7,472 bases of DNA from an archaeon. Lineage in GTDB: Archaea; Thermoproteota; QMWL01. Numbering within the stretch: position 1 is the stretch's first letter; each line of letters starts with the position of its first letter. Shown here in pieces: positions 1-5,664 of this stretch. The DNA lies in contig QMWL02000035.1 of the NCBI GenBank assembly GCA_003661605.2, forward strand, positions 1 through 7,472. The letters are read 5' to 3'. The notes under the pieces were generated by a model. The model saw only the letters and a program-made list of their open reading frames with translations, searched no databases and was not told where the DNA came from. Made by a program: the position numbers and the translations under genes.

Positions 1-548
1 ACCTTAGCCCGACCTGCAGCGAGCTTAACGAGTAATCGAATGTCATCAGGAGTGACAGGGCGCGCCCACTTTCCAAATCCTGTACTCGTCTTAAGGAAGT
101 CGAAGCCTGCAGCGATGACAGCCTCTACTACGTTCGAAACCTCGTCGGAGCGTAGTAAGGGGAGTTCGATAATTGCTTTGGTAACGACCTGCGGTCCAAC
201 AGTAGCACGTATAGCTTCAAGCTCGCGCTGTATGTAGGAGTAGTCGCGCATACGGGCGCGGCCGATATTAATGACTACATCAACTTCACGAGCACCAAGC
301 CGTACGGCAAGCGCTGCTTCAAGGGTTTTGACTTCTGGAAGGGTAGCGCCGAGGGGGAATCCGATAGCAGCGCAAACAGCGACGGAGGAGTTGGAAAGTG
401 CCGTAGCAGCAATCGGAACAAGAGCGGGGTTTACGCATACAGCAGCAAAGCCATACCGTTTTGCGAGTGCGCAGGCGGATAGTATGTCTTTCCGAGCTGC
501 ATCAGGGCGGAGGATCGCGTAGTCGATTCGACTGAGTATGGGGTGCAC
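1..548 (-). CDS. deoC: Deoxyribose-phosphate aldolase DeoC, C-terminus cut off by the window
   Basis: Class I aldolase that cleaves 2-deoxy-D-ribose 5-phosphate to glyceraldehyde 3-phosphate and acetaldehyde in deoxynucleoside salvage; cytosolic TIM barrel. I translated the minus strand by hand from the GTG at 548. Visible in order are an IDYAILRP segment (residues 8-15, the family's ID-x-LLKP site), AAIGFPLGA (60-68), EVDVVINIG (88-96) with Asp90 matching the catalytic Asp of E. coli DeoC, and LKTSTGF (152-158) with Lys153 as the Schiff-base lysine. Lys182, at bases 3-5, has the spacing (29 residues after Lys153) of the second active-site lysine in short archaeal DeoC proteins. About 182 of an expected 220-230 residues are present. 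GTG 548 is chosen because it sits just before the conserved N-terminus and about 25 bases after a weak TATA-like element. Divergent from the NfeD gene. Family assignment is firm; the start is less certain. Confidence 0.93.
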   Translation of the reverse strand, partial: MHPILSRIDYAILRPDAARKDILSACALAKRYGFAAVCVNPALVPIAATALSNSSVAVCAAIGFPLGATLPEVKTLEAALAVRLGAREVDVVINIGRARMRDYSYIQRELEAIRATVGPQVVTKAIIELPLLRSDEVSNVVEAVIAAGFDFLKTSTGFGKWARPVTPDDIRLLVKLAAGRAK

Positions 549-569
549 AGCGTATAGGGTGCGTAGCGG

Positions 570-575
570 ATTTAG
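570..575 (-). promoter_or_regulatory. Weak TATA-like element of deoC
   Basis: On the minus strand this reads CTAAAT and is centred about 25 bases before the GTG start at 548, which suits a leaderless transcript. It abuts an 8-base perfect palindrome, TAGCGCTA (573-580), in the 68-base divergent region shared with the NfeD gene. The match to a TATA box is poor. Confidence 0.35.
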
Positions 576-596
576 CGCTACGGCTTGGTTGAAATG

Positions 597-603
597 AATA
601 AAA
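597..603 (+). promoter_or_regulatory. TATA-like element of the NfeD cluster
   Basis: AATAAAA, preceded by GAAATG, which could serve as a BRE. Its centre is 26 bases before the TTG at 626 but only 14-17 bases before TTG 614 and GTG 617. If used as a leaderless promoter it would favour the 626 start. Confidence 0.45.
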
Positions 604-616
604 GAGCGAAGGGTTG

Positions 617-2008
617 GTGAAGGCGTTGCGCAAGGGAGCTGCGCTGCTCGTAATTCTGCTTATCGGAATGTTAGTTGTTGCTGCTGTTGGAAGCCCTAAG
701 CTAGCGGCGGTGGCGTTCCTCGGGCTTATTGCGCTCTGGCTTTTCGTAGAGTTGGTACGAACAGGAGTTCGTGCCATGCTTACGATCCTCGCCTTCATCC
801 TCGTGGTAGGGCTCCTCATCCTCATTCTCGTAAAGGGCGCTCCTGAAGCAACACGCGTCTTCGTCCTCACCGTTCACGAGCAAATTGATGCCGGAACCGC
901 AGACTACCTTCGCCGCGCCTTCCAGCAAGCGGCGTACGAGCAAGCAGTACTTATCGTCATACGCCTCGATACGTGGGGTGGTTACATCGCGGCAATGGAT
1001 CAGATAGTAGGTCTCATTACCAGTAGTGAGATCCCTGTATTGGTGCTCGTCGACGGCAAAGCCTACTCTGCTGGCGCGTTTATCGCGGAAGCAGCACACT
1101 ACTTATGTATGCAACCAGGTGCGGTGATTGGAGCCGCTGCTCCTGTAGGAGGAGATACCAAGCTGCGGAACGCGCTGATCACTCGGATGAGAGCGCTTGC
1201 AGAAAGCCGGCAGCGGAACGTTACAGCGTGTAGCCTTATGGTGGAGGAGAGTGCTAGCTATACAGCTGAGGAAGCAGTTCGACTCCGTGTAGCAGATGCG
1301 ATCGTGGGCTCGTTGGAGGAGGCAGTAGCTAGTTGGGGGATCTCCGAACCGCAGTTTGTTGAAATCGAGAAGGACTCACGTGCGCACATCATCTCCCTAC
1401 TGAGCGAGCCGATTCTCGCAATTCTTCTGATTGTAGCGGCTGCGATTATGATCATCTTCGATCTCCACCATCCTACGGTAATTCTTACTGCAGTAGCGGC
1501 GATCGTAGGAACGCTCGGCTTTCTCGGTCTAACGTGGGCGCTCGGTGCAGCGGTCTATGAAGCCGTCCTCCTCGTGGTTCTCATTATCGCAGGGATTGTT
1601 CTGATAATCTTGGAGCTGAAGCTGCCTGGAGGGGTCTCAGCTACTGCGGGCGCAATCCTCATCGCAATTGGTGCGTACCTGCTTCTTAGCCGCGAACCCT
1701 ACGTATACCATGTAGCAACGATCGTTGTTTTCACCGCAGCAGTGGTGAGTGCTTCGATTACTGCACTAGTTATCATCCACCGGATTCGACGCGTTCTTAC
1801 CAAACCCCTGGCTATAACCCTAGAGCGGCTGATAGGAAAGCGAGGGTATGTCCGACGGCCTATAGCCCCAGGAAGTCCGGGCGTAGTGGTTGTTGAAGCG
1901 GAGGAGTGGACAGCTATTGCTGATGAGGAGATTCCTGAAGGCGCTCGGATAGAGGTAGTTGCTGTAGAAGGGCTTCGGGTTAAGGTGCGTCGGGTAGAGG
2001 AGACGTAA
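617..2008 (+). CDS. nfeD: Membrane-bound ClpP-class serine protease, long NfeD family
   Basis: Predicted membrane protease with a Ser-Lys dyad, of the type known to cleave stomatin-like partners (the PH1510/PH1511 pair of Pyrococcus horikoshii). Numbered from GTG 617: three N-terminal hydrophobic helices (about 8-24, 27-46, 52-72); a ClpP-like domain (about 80-245) with LDTWGG at 117-122, YSAGAF with catalytic Ser151, and Lys182 in the DTKLRN stretch as the general base; about five helices (263-388) that include the family's ELKLPGG turn; and a C-terminal NfeD OB domain (about 404-461). The domain order is that of full-length NfeD. Two features are odd. The usual Pro of DTPGG is Trp, and a three-helix block replaces a simple signal peptide, although three crossings with Lys/Arg at the N-terminus still place the protease domain outside. 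Start is ambiguous: TTG 614, GTG 617 or TTG 626. GTG is the stronger codon, but the promoter spacing favours 626. Confidence 0.93.
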   Translation: MKALRKGAALLVILLIGMLVVAAVGSPKLAAVAFLGLIALWLFVELVRTGVRAMLTILAFILVVGLLILILVKGAPEATRVFVLTVHEQIDAGTADYLRRAFQQAAYEQAVLIVIRLDTWGGYIAAMDQIVGLITSSEIPVLVLVDGKAYSAGAFIAEAAHYLCMQPGAVIGAAAPVGGDTKLRNALITRMRALAESRQRNVTACSLMVEESASYTAEEAVRLRVADAIVGSLEEAVASWGISEPQFVEIEKDSRAHIISLLSEPILAILLIVAAAIMIIFDLHHPTVILTAVAAIVGTLGFLGLTWALGAAVYEAVLLVVLIIAGIVLIILELKLPGGVSATAGAILIAIGAYLLLSREPYVYHVATIVVFTAAVVSASITALVIIHRIRRVLTKPLAITLERLIGKRGYVRRPIAPGSPGVVVVEAEEWTAIADEEIPEGARIEVVAVEGLRVKVRRVEET

Positions 2009-2012
2009 CTGC

Positions 2013-2018
2013 AATAAA
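2013..2018 (+). promoter_or_regulatory. TATA-like element before the short NfeD gene
   Basis: AATAAA lies in the 31-base gap between the two NfeD genes, centred 24-25 bases before the GTG at 2040. GGAGG follows at 2022-2026, about 13 bases before the start, which is long for a Shine-Dalgarno site. The gene could be read both from the upstream transcript and from its own leaderless promoter. Confidence 0.35.
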
Positions 2019-2039
2019 GCTGGAGGAAGGGGGTTTATC

Positions 2040-2339
2040 GTGGAGGCGTGGGCGTGGATTGTTGCTGCAATCGGTATTGTTGTAGCGGTGCTGTTTACAG
2101 CCTGGGTTGTTGTCTCTGTTGTACGGAGTTTTCGCCAACGCCCCTACCATGCGCTACAGCGTCTTGTAGGTAGGCGAGGCTATGTTCGACGACGAGTAGC
2201 ACCTGGAAGACCTGGTGTAGTAGTGGTAGATGCAGAAGAGTGGACCGCTATCGCCGATGAGGAGATCGAAGAAGGTGCGGCGGTTCTTGTTGTCGGTGTG
2301 GAAGGCTTACGGCTTCGGGTTAAGCGAAGTGAGCAATAA
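2040..2339 (+). CDS. Short NfeD-domain membrane protein
   Basis: A 99-residue protein with one N-terminal transmembrane helix (about 5-29), a basic linker (RSFRQRP) and an NfeD OB-fold domain (about 40-97). It is the type of NfeD-1b protein commonly found beside slipins and thought to support them in membrane organisation; it has no protease domain. By hand count 43 of 59 residues of the OB domain match the C-terminal domain of the upstream long NfeD, including an identical EEWTAIADEEI block, so it looks like a tandem domain duplicate. GTG 2040 is the only sensible start ahead of the helix; GGAGG and AATAAA lie upstream. The OB domain probably faces the cytoplasm, given the Arg-rich segment after the helix. 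Family assignment is strong; its specific role is inferred. Confidence 0.88.
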   Translation: MEAWAWIVAAIGIVVAVLFTAWVVVSVVRSFRQRPYHALQRLVGRRGYVRRRVAPGRPGVVVVDAEEWTAIADEEIEEGAAVLVVGVEGLRLRVKRSEQ

Positions 2340-2343
2340 CGCA

Positions 2344-2351
2344 TTTTAATA
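2344..2351 (+). promoter_or_regulatory. TATA-like element of the slipin gene
   Basis: TTTTAATA is centred about 23-24 bases before the ATG at 2371, in the short gap after the short NfeD gene. This suggests the slipin can also be transcribed independently as a leaderless message, and it supports ATG 2371 as the start. Confidence 0.4.
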
Positions 2352-2370
2352 CGTAGCTCTTTCGTTCTTG

Positions 2371-3354
2371 ATGATATACAACTGGTTAGCATTGGTCGCA
2401 CTACAGGTGTCAGCGCTCTTCCTCGTCCTCGGCATCTTCCTCATTCTCATCATCATCGCGCTAATCGCATCCGCTATACGCGTCGTCCCCGAGTACCAGC
2501 GCCTCGTAGTCTTTCGACTAGGGCGTCTCCACGGCGTTAAAGGACCGGGGCTCGTTCTTCTTATCCCGGTGATCGATCGCGGAATACGGGTAGACCTGCG
2601 GGAACGCGTTATCAACGTCCCTCACCAAACCTGTATTACAGAGGATAACGCTCCAGTAGACATCGACTTCCTCATCTACTACAAGGTCGTGGACGCCGAA
2701 CGCTCTGTATTAGCGGTGCGGAACTTTGAGCAAGCGGCGGTAGGTATTGCTACAACCACACTACGTGCGGTTGTAGGAGACATCGAACTAGACGACCTAC
2801 TGGCTAAGCGCGAGCACATCAACCAAACTCTACGTACAAAGCTCGATGAGGTAACCGAGCGGTGGGGCGTTAAAGTGACGAACGTGGAGATTCGCGAAAT
2901 CCTGCCTCCGCGAGATGTCCAGGAGGCGATGATCAAGCAAATGGCAGCCGAGCGTATGCGACGTGCAATGGTTACTGAAGCAGAGGGTAAGCGAGAGGCA
3001 GCGATTAAGGTTGCTGAAGGAGAGAAACAGGCGACGATCCTTCGAGCGGAGGGTGAGAAGCAAGCAGCAATTCTACGTGCAGAAGGAGACCGACAAGCAG
3101 CTATTCTGCGCGCAGAGGGCTACTCGGTTGCCCTCGAGAAGATCTTCAACATTGCGCAACAGCTTGATGTAAACACCATGACCCTCCAGTACTTCGACAC
3201 GCTACGCCGTATGGCGGAAAGCCCTGCAACGAAGATCGTCCTTCCCCTCGAGTTTACACAACTGCTTGCACCTGTTCGAGAACTAGCTAGCCGTATGGGT
3301 TCTGGATCACACCGTAGTCGACACGAGCATCGGCACGAGCGAAAATCGGAGTAA
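2371..3354 (+). CDS. Slipin (stomatin-like, SPFH/band 7 family)
   Basis: A 327-residue membrane scaffold protein that oligomerises in the membrane, and the usual partner and substrate of NfeD proteases. Visible are a long N-terminal hydrophobic hairpin (about 5-35), the SPFH core beginning with RVVPEYQRLVVFRLGR (38-53) and GPGLVLLIPVIDR (58-70), then DLRERVINVP and the NVEIREILPP signature near 171-180. A coiled-coil follows with four 11-residue repeats of the form AEGxxQAxILR (204-247). Near the C-terminus the hydrophobic stretch KIVLPLEFTQLL (288-299) corresponds to the region that NfeD protease cleaves in the Pyrococcus stomatin. The last 17 residues are rich in His and Arg, which is unusual. 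ATG 2371 is preferred over TTG 2368 on promoter spacing. No symbol is assigned because archaeal slipins lack a settled one. Confidence 0.94.
   Translation: MIYNWLALVALQVSALFLVLGIFLILIIIALIASAIRVVPEYQRLVVFRLGRLHGVKGPGLVLLIPVIDRGIRVDLRERVINVPHQTCITEDNAPVDIDFLIYYKVVDAERSVLAVRNFEQAAVGIATTTLRAVVGDIELDDLLAKREHINQTLRTKLDEVTERWGVKVTNVEIREILPPRDVQEAMIKQMAAERMRRAMVTEAEGKREAAIKVAEGEKQATILRAEGEKQAAILRAEGDRQAAILRAEGYSVALEKIFNIAQQLDVNTMTLQYFDTLRRMAESPATKIVLPLEFTQLLAPVRELASRMGSGSHRSRHEHRHERKSE
2980..3111 (+). repeat. Four 33-base tandem coding repeats in the slipin coiled coil
   Basis: Four in-frame units of 33 bases encode AEG-starting 11-residue repeats, followed by the AEG of a partial fifth. The last three units are nearly identical as protein but differ at many third positions, so the repeat is kept by selection rather than being a fresh expansion. 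An 11-residue period fits a right-handed coiled coil, as known in stomatins. Confidence 0.85.
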
Positions 3355-4374
3355 GTGGAGGAACGGGGTTTTCTCGACCGCGACCTTCTGCTAACCAAAG
3401 ATGGGTTTTTCTTCTGCGTTCTCGGACCCATCCATCCACCAGATGCGGTTATCGCTTATCCAAAGTATCGGATTGATGGAAGAGGACCCTGGCGTTTTCG
3501 TGGACAGCCACTAGCAAGAGTGCTTCCCGAGTACAGTATGGTTGCACTGGTTCGCGCCCTAGAAGAAGCCGTGTCTCAAAACCCACGCTACTGGCGACAT
3601 CTCGAAGCATGGGATATCGAGTTTACAGCTGTTCCTCACGACCTCATCCTACAACACTTTAAACCAGAGGAGCGGCTCGCGACCATCCTTCAACAACCAC
3701 AAGATCCTCTCGAAGAGACTGTAGCAGAGCTGGTAATGAAGCTATCAGAGCGGAGCGACACCCCCCCATCTAAGTTCGGTGTAACCGGATCGCTGCTCGC
3801 AGGGTTTCACGCCCACATATCTGACATCGATCTTCTCGTCTACGGGCAGCACGCCTTCGAACGCGTACGCAGTATTTTCCTACAAGTAGTAGCTCCACTC
3901 GACCCATCTCAGTTGCAACGCTTTTGCCAGAGCGTCGTACGTCGGCATCCCCTACGTCCTGAGGACGTTGTTCTCCTGTATAGAAGGAGAAAGACTCGAG
4001 GCGTTTACAGAGGCATTCGTGCGACTCTACACGCAGTAAAGCCGCGAAGCGAAGTACGGGAACGCTACGGCGAAGTTCGTCACCACGCACTCGGTCTCTC
4101 CTCCTTTACAGGCGAGATTACAGCAGAGGTAGAGCCCTGGTATACACCCGCTGTTTACGAAGCTCATCTAGAAACTGCCTATGGAACCGCGGAACGCGTT
4201 CTGCTCTGGGAGAGCCTGTATGCAGGATACCCGCGCGCAGGCGATCGCGTTAAGGGGTTCGGAAAAGTTGAACGCATAACCCTACCCTCTGGGGAATCGC
4301 TCCTCGCCGTAGTGATTGGTTCGAGGGAGGCGTCGGGAAGAGATTACATACGCGTACTTTCAGGAGAACCGTAA
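3355..4374 (+). CDS. Predicted nucleotidyltransferase, archaeal family of unknown substrate
   Basis: A 339-residue soluble protein. The recognisable element is a nucleotidyltransferase (pol beta fold) signature: GSLLAG at 145-150, followed by SDIDLLVYG at 156-164, with Asp157 and Asp159 as the expected metal ligands. A third carboxylate is not obvious: the strand where it would be expected (about 219-228) reads RGIRATLHAV. The N-terminal 130 residues open with a short strand motif, FFFCVLGPIHPP, and show no other domain I recognise; the C-terminal part (about 250-339) looks like a small beta domain. It may belong to the archaeal group of predicted nucleotidyltransferases placed in COG1665, but I cannot verify that. 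GTG 3355 directly follows the slipin TAA with no promoter-like element before it, so it is probably co-transcribed. The substrate (nucleotide, RNA or protein) is unknown. Confidence 0.82.
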   Translation: MEERGFLDRDLLLTKDGFFFCVLGPIHPPDAVIAYPKYRIDGRGPWRFRGQPLARVLPEYSMVALVRALEEAVSQNPRYWRHLEAWDIEFTAVPHDLILQHFKPEERLATILQQPQDPLEETVAELVMKLSERSDTPPSKFGVTGSLLAGFHAHISDIDLLVYGQHAFERVRSIFLQVVAPLDPSQLQRFCQSVVRRHPLRPEDVVLLYRRRKTRGVYRGIRATLHAVKPRSEVRERYGEVRHHALGLSSFTGEITAEVEPWYTPAVYEAHLETAYGTAERVLLWESLYAGYPRAGDRVKGFGKVERITLPSGESLLAVVIGSREASGRDYIRVLSGEP

Positions 4375-4377
4375 CAG

Positions 4378-4382
4378 AAAAA
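4378..4382 (-). terminator. Possible T-run terminator of the small basic gene
   Basis: On the minus strand TTTTT follows the gene's TAG by about 25 bases, next to the perfect palindrome AACCCGGGTT (4381-4390). The palindrome has no loop, so this would be a T-tract type archaeal terminator rather than a hairpin one. Weak support. Confidence 0.3.
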
Positions 4383-4406
4383 CCCGGGTTAGCTACCTAT
4401 ACCCCG

Positions 4407-4676
4407 CTACCTTCGTCGGCGTCGAGCCTTCTTCTTCCTCTTCGGAGCGGCCTTCTTCTTCTTTTTCTTCAGGCGTAGGAAGGGTAGCCCCGTTCGCTCG
4501 TTTACGACGATGGTTGCACCTGCAGCCTCGAGCTTTCGGAACTCAGACTCGGATACAGGTGTGCCGCTCTTGGGCTTGCGCTTGCTGAAGAAGTAGACAG
4601 TAACCAGCTTCCCGCTTCCTCGTAGCCTTACTTGCCGCTTATACAGAGTCCATCCCTTGTACTTGTACGGGGGCAT
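4407..4676 (-). CDS. Small very basic protein with Lys/Arg tail, possible nucleoid protein
   Basis: An 89-residue protein. The first 69 residues form a compact aromatic and basic domain with blocks KYKGWTLYKRQVRL (5-18), VYFFSKRKPKSGTPV (27-41) and VVNERTGLPFLR (57-68). These resemble uncharacterised small archaeal proteins with the pattern YKGWTLYKR...YFFSK..PKSGTP...V..RTGLP, a resemblance recalled from memory. From residue 70 the chain is almost entirely Lys and Arg with a few Ala and one Pro, like a histone H1 tail, which suggests nucleic-acid binding. ATG 4676 lies 27 bases from the centre of a strong TATA box, so the message is almost certainly leaderless. It is convergent with the nucleotidyltransferase gene, 32 bases apart. 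The DNA- or RNA-binding role is inference from charge. Confidence 0.85.
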   Translation of the reverse strand: MPPYKYKGWTLYKRQVRLRGSGKLVTVYFFSKRKPKSGTPVSESEFRKLEAAGATIVVNERTGLPFLRLKKKKKKAAPKRKKKARRRRR

Positions 4677-4698
4677 CGCCTAGAGTATCCGGTCGTGA

Positions 4699-4707
4699 AT
4701 ATATAAG
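4699..4707 (-). promoter_or_regulatory. Strong TATA box of the small basic gene
   Basis: The minus strand reads CTTATATAT, the best TATA box in the window, centred 27 bases before the ATG at 4676. Its upstream edge, where TFB would contact a BRE, is embedded in a perfect 13-base palindrome. Confidence 0.75.
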
Positions 4708-4717
4708 GCTAAGCCTT
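4705..4717. repeat. 13-base palindrome overlapping the TATA box
   Basis: AAGGCT-A-AGCCTT is a perfect inverted repeat with one central base, overlapping the TATA/BRE region of the small basic gene. This is a typical place for a repressor to compete with TBP or TFB, so it is a candidate operator; no regulator is identified here. Confidence 0.5.
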
Positions 4718-4847
4718 CATCTAAGAGCTTCTCATCATTCTTGCAATATTTGCTAAAACGCTCCCTGAATTTACAGGATTGTCAAGCAAAGTCGACCATT
4801 TAGTACGCTATGCTTTACATATCAGGCAGAAAACCCCTCAGACAGTA

Positions 4848-4864
4848 CAAATTTTCAAAATTTG
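4848..4864. repeat. 17-base perfect palindrome
   Basis: CAAATTTT-C-AAAATTTG is a perfect inverted repeat with one central base, about 185 bases from the DedA-family start and about 172 from the basic-protein start. The odd symmetry and AT-rich core resemble sites for dimeric winged-helix or ribbon-helix-helix regulators, but no function is shown. Confidence 0.5.
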
Positions 4865-4880
4865 CGGAGAACCGCGTTTT
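4864..4880 (+). terminator. Small hairpin followed by T5
   Basis: GCGG-AGAA-CCGC (4864-4875) forms a four-base-pair GC stem with a four-base loop, followed by GTTTTT. It could end a short transcript on the plus strand, but no gene is known immediately upstream, so it may instead belong to an unrecognised small RNA or be fortuitous. Confidence 0.3.
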
Positions 4881-5021
4881 TCGCGCACAAATACACAACC
4901 TACCGCACAACTGAAAGACTATGGCTGATAGTTTGGTGTAGTCGTGCAAGACTAGCGATGCTTTGACGAGTTTTGTGGAAGATTTTAGAAGAACTGCACA
5001 GGTGAGCTCGCCTTGCCTTAT

Positions 5022-5029
5022 CTTAAAAA
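5022..5029 (+). promoter_or_regulatory. TATA-like element of the DedA-family gene
   Basis: CTTAAAAA is centred 24-25 bases before the GTG at 5050. It lies inside the longer reading frame that could begin at TTG 4963 and so argues that translation starts at 5050. Confidence 0.55.
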
Positions 5030-5049
5030 CCACCTCTAGCGAGGCGCGA

Positions 5050-5664
5050 GTGTTCGAACAGCTCCTCCGAACGCTAGGCTATCTGGGAGTGTTTTTACTA
5101 GGAGCTGTAGGCGCAGCATCCATCCTGCTACCCATACCTACGCAAATCGTATTCTTCTCCACCGCCCACTACTTCTCGCCTCTAATCTCAGGGATCGTGT
5201 TCGGATTAGGCATGAGCATAGGGGAGCTTACAAGCTATCTAGCAGGAATTCTAGGAAGCCGTGCCCTCGGTACGCGGGGAGCAGCGTTTCAACGCATGTT
5301 AGAGCGAGGGGGGTGGAAGCCACCCGTTCTGATCTTCTTCGCTGCGTTTACCCCTTTCCCAGACGACATCCTCCTGATTCCTCTAGGGATGGGGCGGTAT
5401 AGCTTACGTCGCCTTATGCCGCCGCTAATTGCTGGAAAAGTGGCGATGGGGTTGGTGCTTTCTTACGGAGGCTACTACTCGGTAGACATCATTCGAGCAG
5501 CGTATGGAGCAACAGGCTGGTGGGGGATTCTCGCATCAGCGGTCGCTTTATTGGGAATTGTTCTGTTTATCGTGTTTCTCGACTGGGAGCTGCTGCTTGA
5601 ACGCGGGCGGGTGCGCTTCGGTATCTGGTGGAGAAAGCCGAAGCTCGCTCAAGAAAGCCTGTAG
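5050..5664 (+). CDS. DedA/VTT (SNARE-associated) family membrane protein
   Basis: A 204-residue integral membrane protein of the DedA superfamily, whose members include lipid carrier flippases and other membrane homeostasis proteins. Family motifs are visible: helix 1 (about 10-27) ending in LLPIP, GMSIGELTSYLAGILG (54-69) with the conserved acidic Glu59, and the hallmark re-entrant segment FFAAFTPFPDDILLIPLG (96-113), followed by GRYSLRRLMPPLIAGK (115-130). Two further helices lie near 131-143 and 156-178, with a basic tail. The FTPFPDD form is typical of compact archaeal members. The frame is open back to TTG 4963, but those extra 29 residues are polar and unlike the family, and a TATA-like element at 5022-5029 points to the leaderless GTG 5050. 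The 3' end overlaps the convergent paralog A gene by 16 bases. The transported substrate cannot be inferred. Confidence 0.88.
   Translation: MFEQLLRTLGYLGVFLLGAVGAASILLPIPTQIVFFSTAHYFSPLISGIVFGLGMSIGELTSYLAGILGSRALGTRGAAFQRMLERGGWKPPVLIFFAAFTPFPDDILLIPLGMGRYSLRRLMPPLIAGKVAMGLVLSYGGYYSVDIIRAAYGATGWWGILASAVALLGIVLFIVFLDWELLLERGRVRFGIWWRKPKLAQESL

Larger units (their letters stand above)
4677..5049. other. Long AT-rich divergent intergenic region
   Basis: 373 bases without a supported gene, between the small basic gene (minus) and the DedA-family gene (plus). It holds the two promoters at its edges, two perfect odd palindromes (4705-4717 and 4848-4864) and a small hairpin with a T-run (4864-4880). 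No tRNA T-loop, and no paired box C and box D elements of a C/D guide RNA, were found on either strand. A short minus-strand reading frame (4815-5033) has no good promoter or recognisable content. Confidence 0.6.

Noticed and set aside
502..870. Minus-strand frame of 122 codons across the deoC-NfeD divergent region
   Set aside because: Product rich in Ser, Thr, Arg and Met without pattern; it overlaps the N-termini of two well-supported genes in other frames.
701..1099. Minus-strand frame of 132 codons inside the NfeD protease gene
   Set aside because: It lies opposite the ClpP-like domain, whose catalytic motifs are intact; the antisense product has no recognisable features.
4425..4470. Pyrimidine tract as a simple-sequence repeat or CRISPR-like element
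   Set aside because: It is the complement of the Lys/Arg tail codons of the small basic protein and has no regular repeat-spacer structure.
4732..4738. Perfect box C sequence (ATGATGA, minus strand) suggesting a C/D guide RNA
   Set aside because: No CTGA box D follows within the usual distance, and a guide RNA would run into the TATA box of the small basic gene.
4815..5033. Minus-strand frame of 72 codons in the intergenic region
   Set aside because: No TATA-like element at the right distance, no recognisable domain, Cys-rich and irregular composition, and it runs across both palindromic elements.
4963..5049. Longer N-terminus for the DedA-family protein from TTG 4963
   Set aside because: The extra 29 residues are polar and unlike the family, and they contain a TATA-like element placed correctly for GTG 5050.
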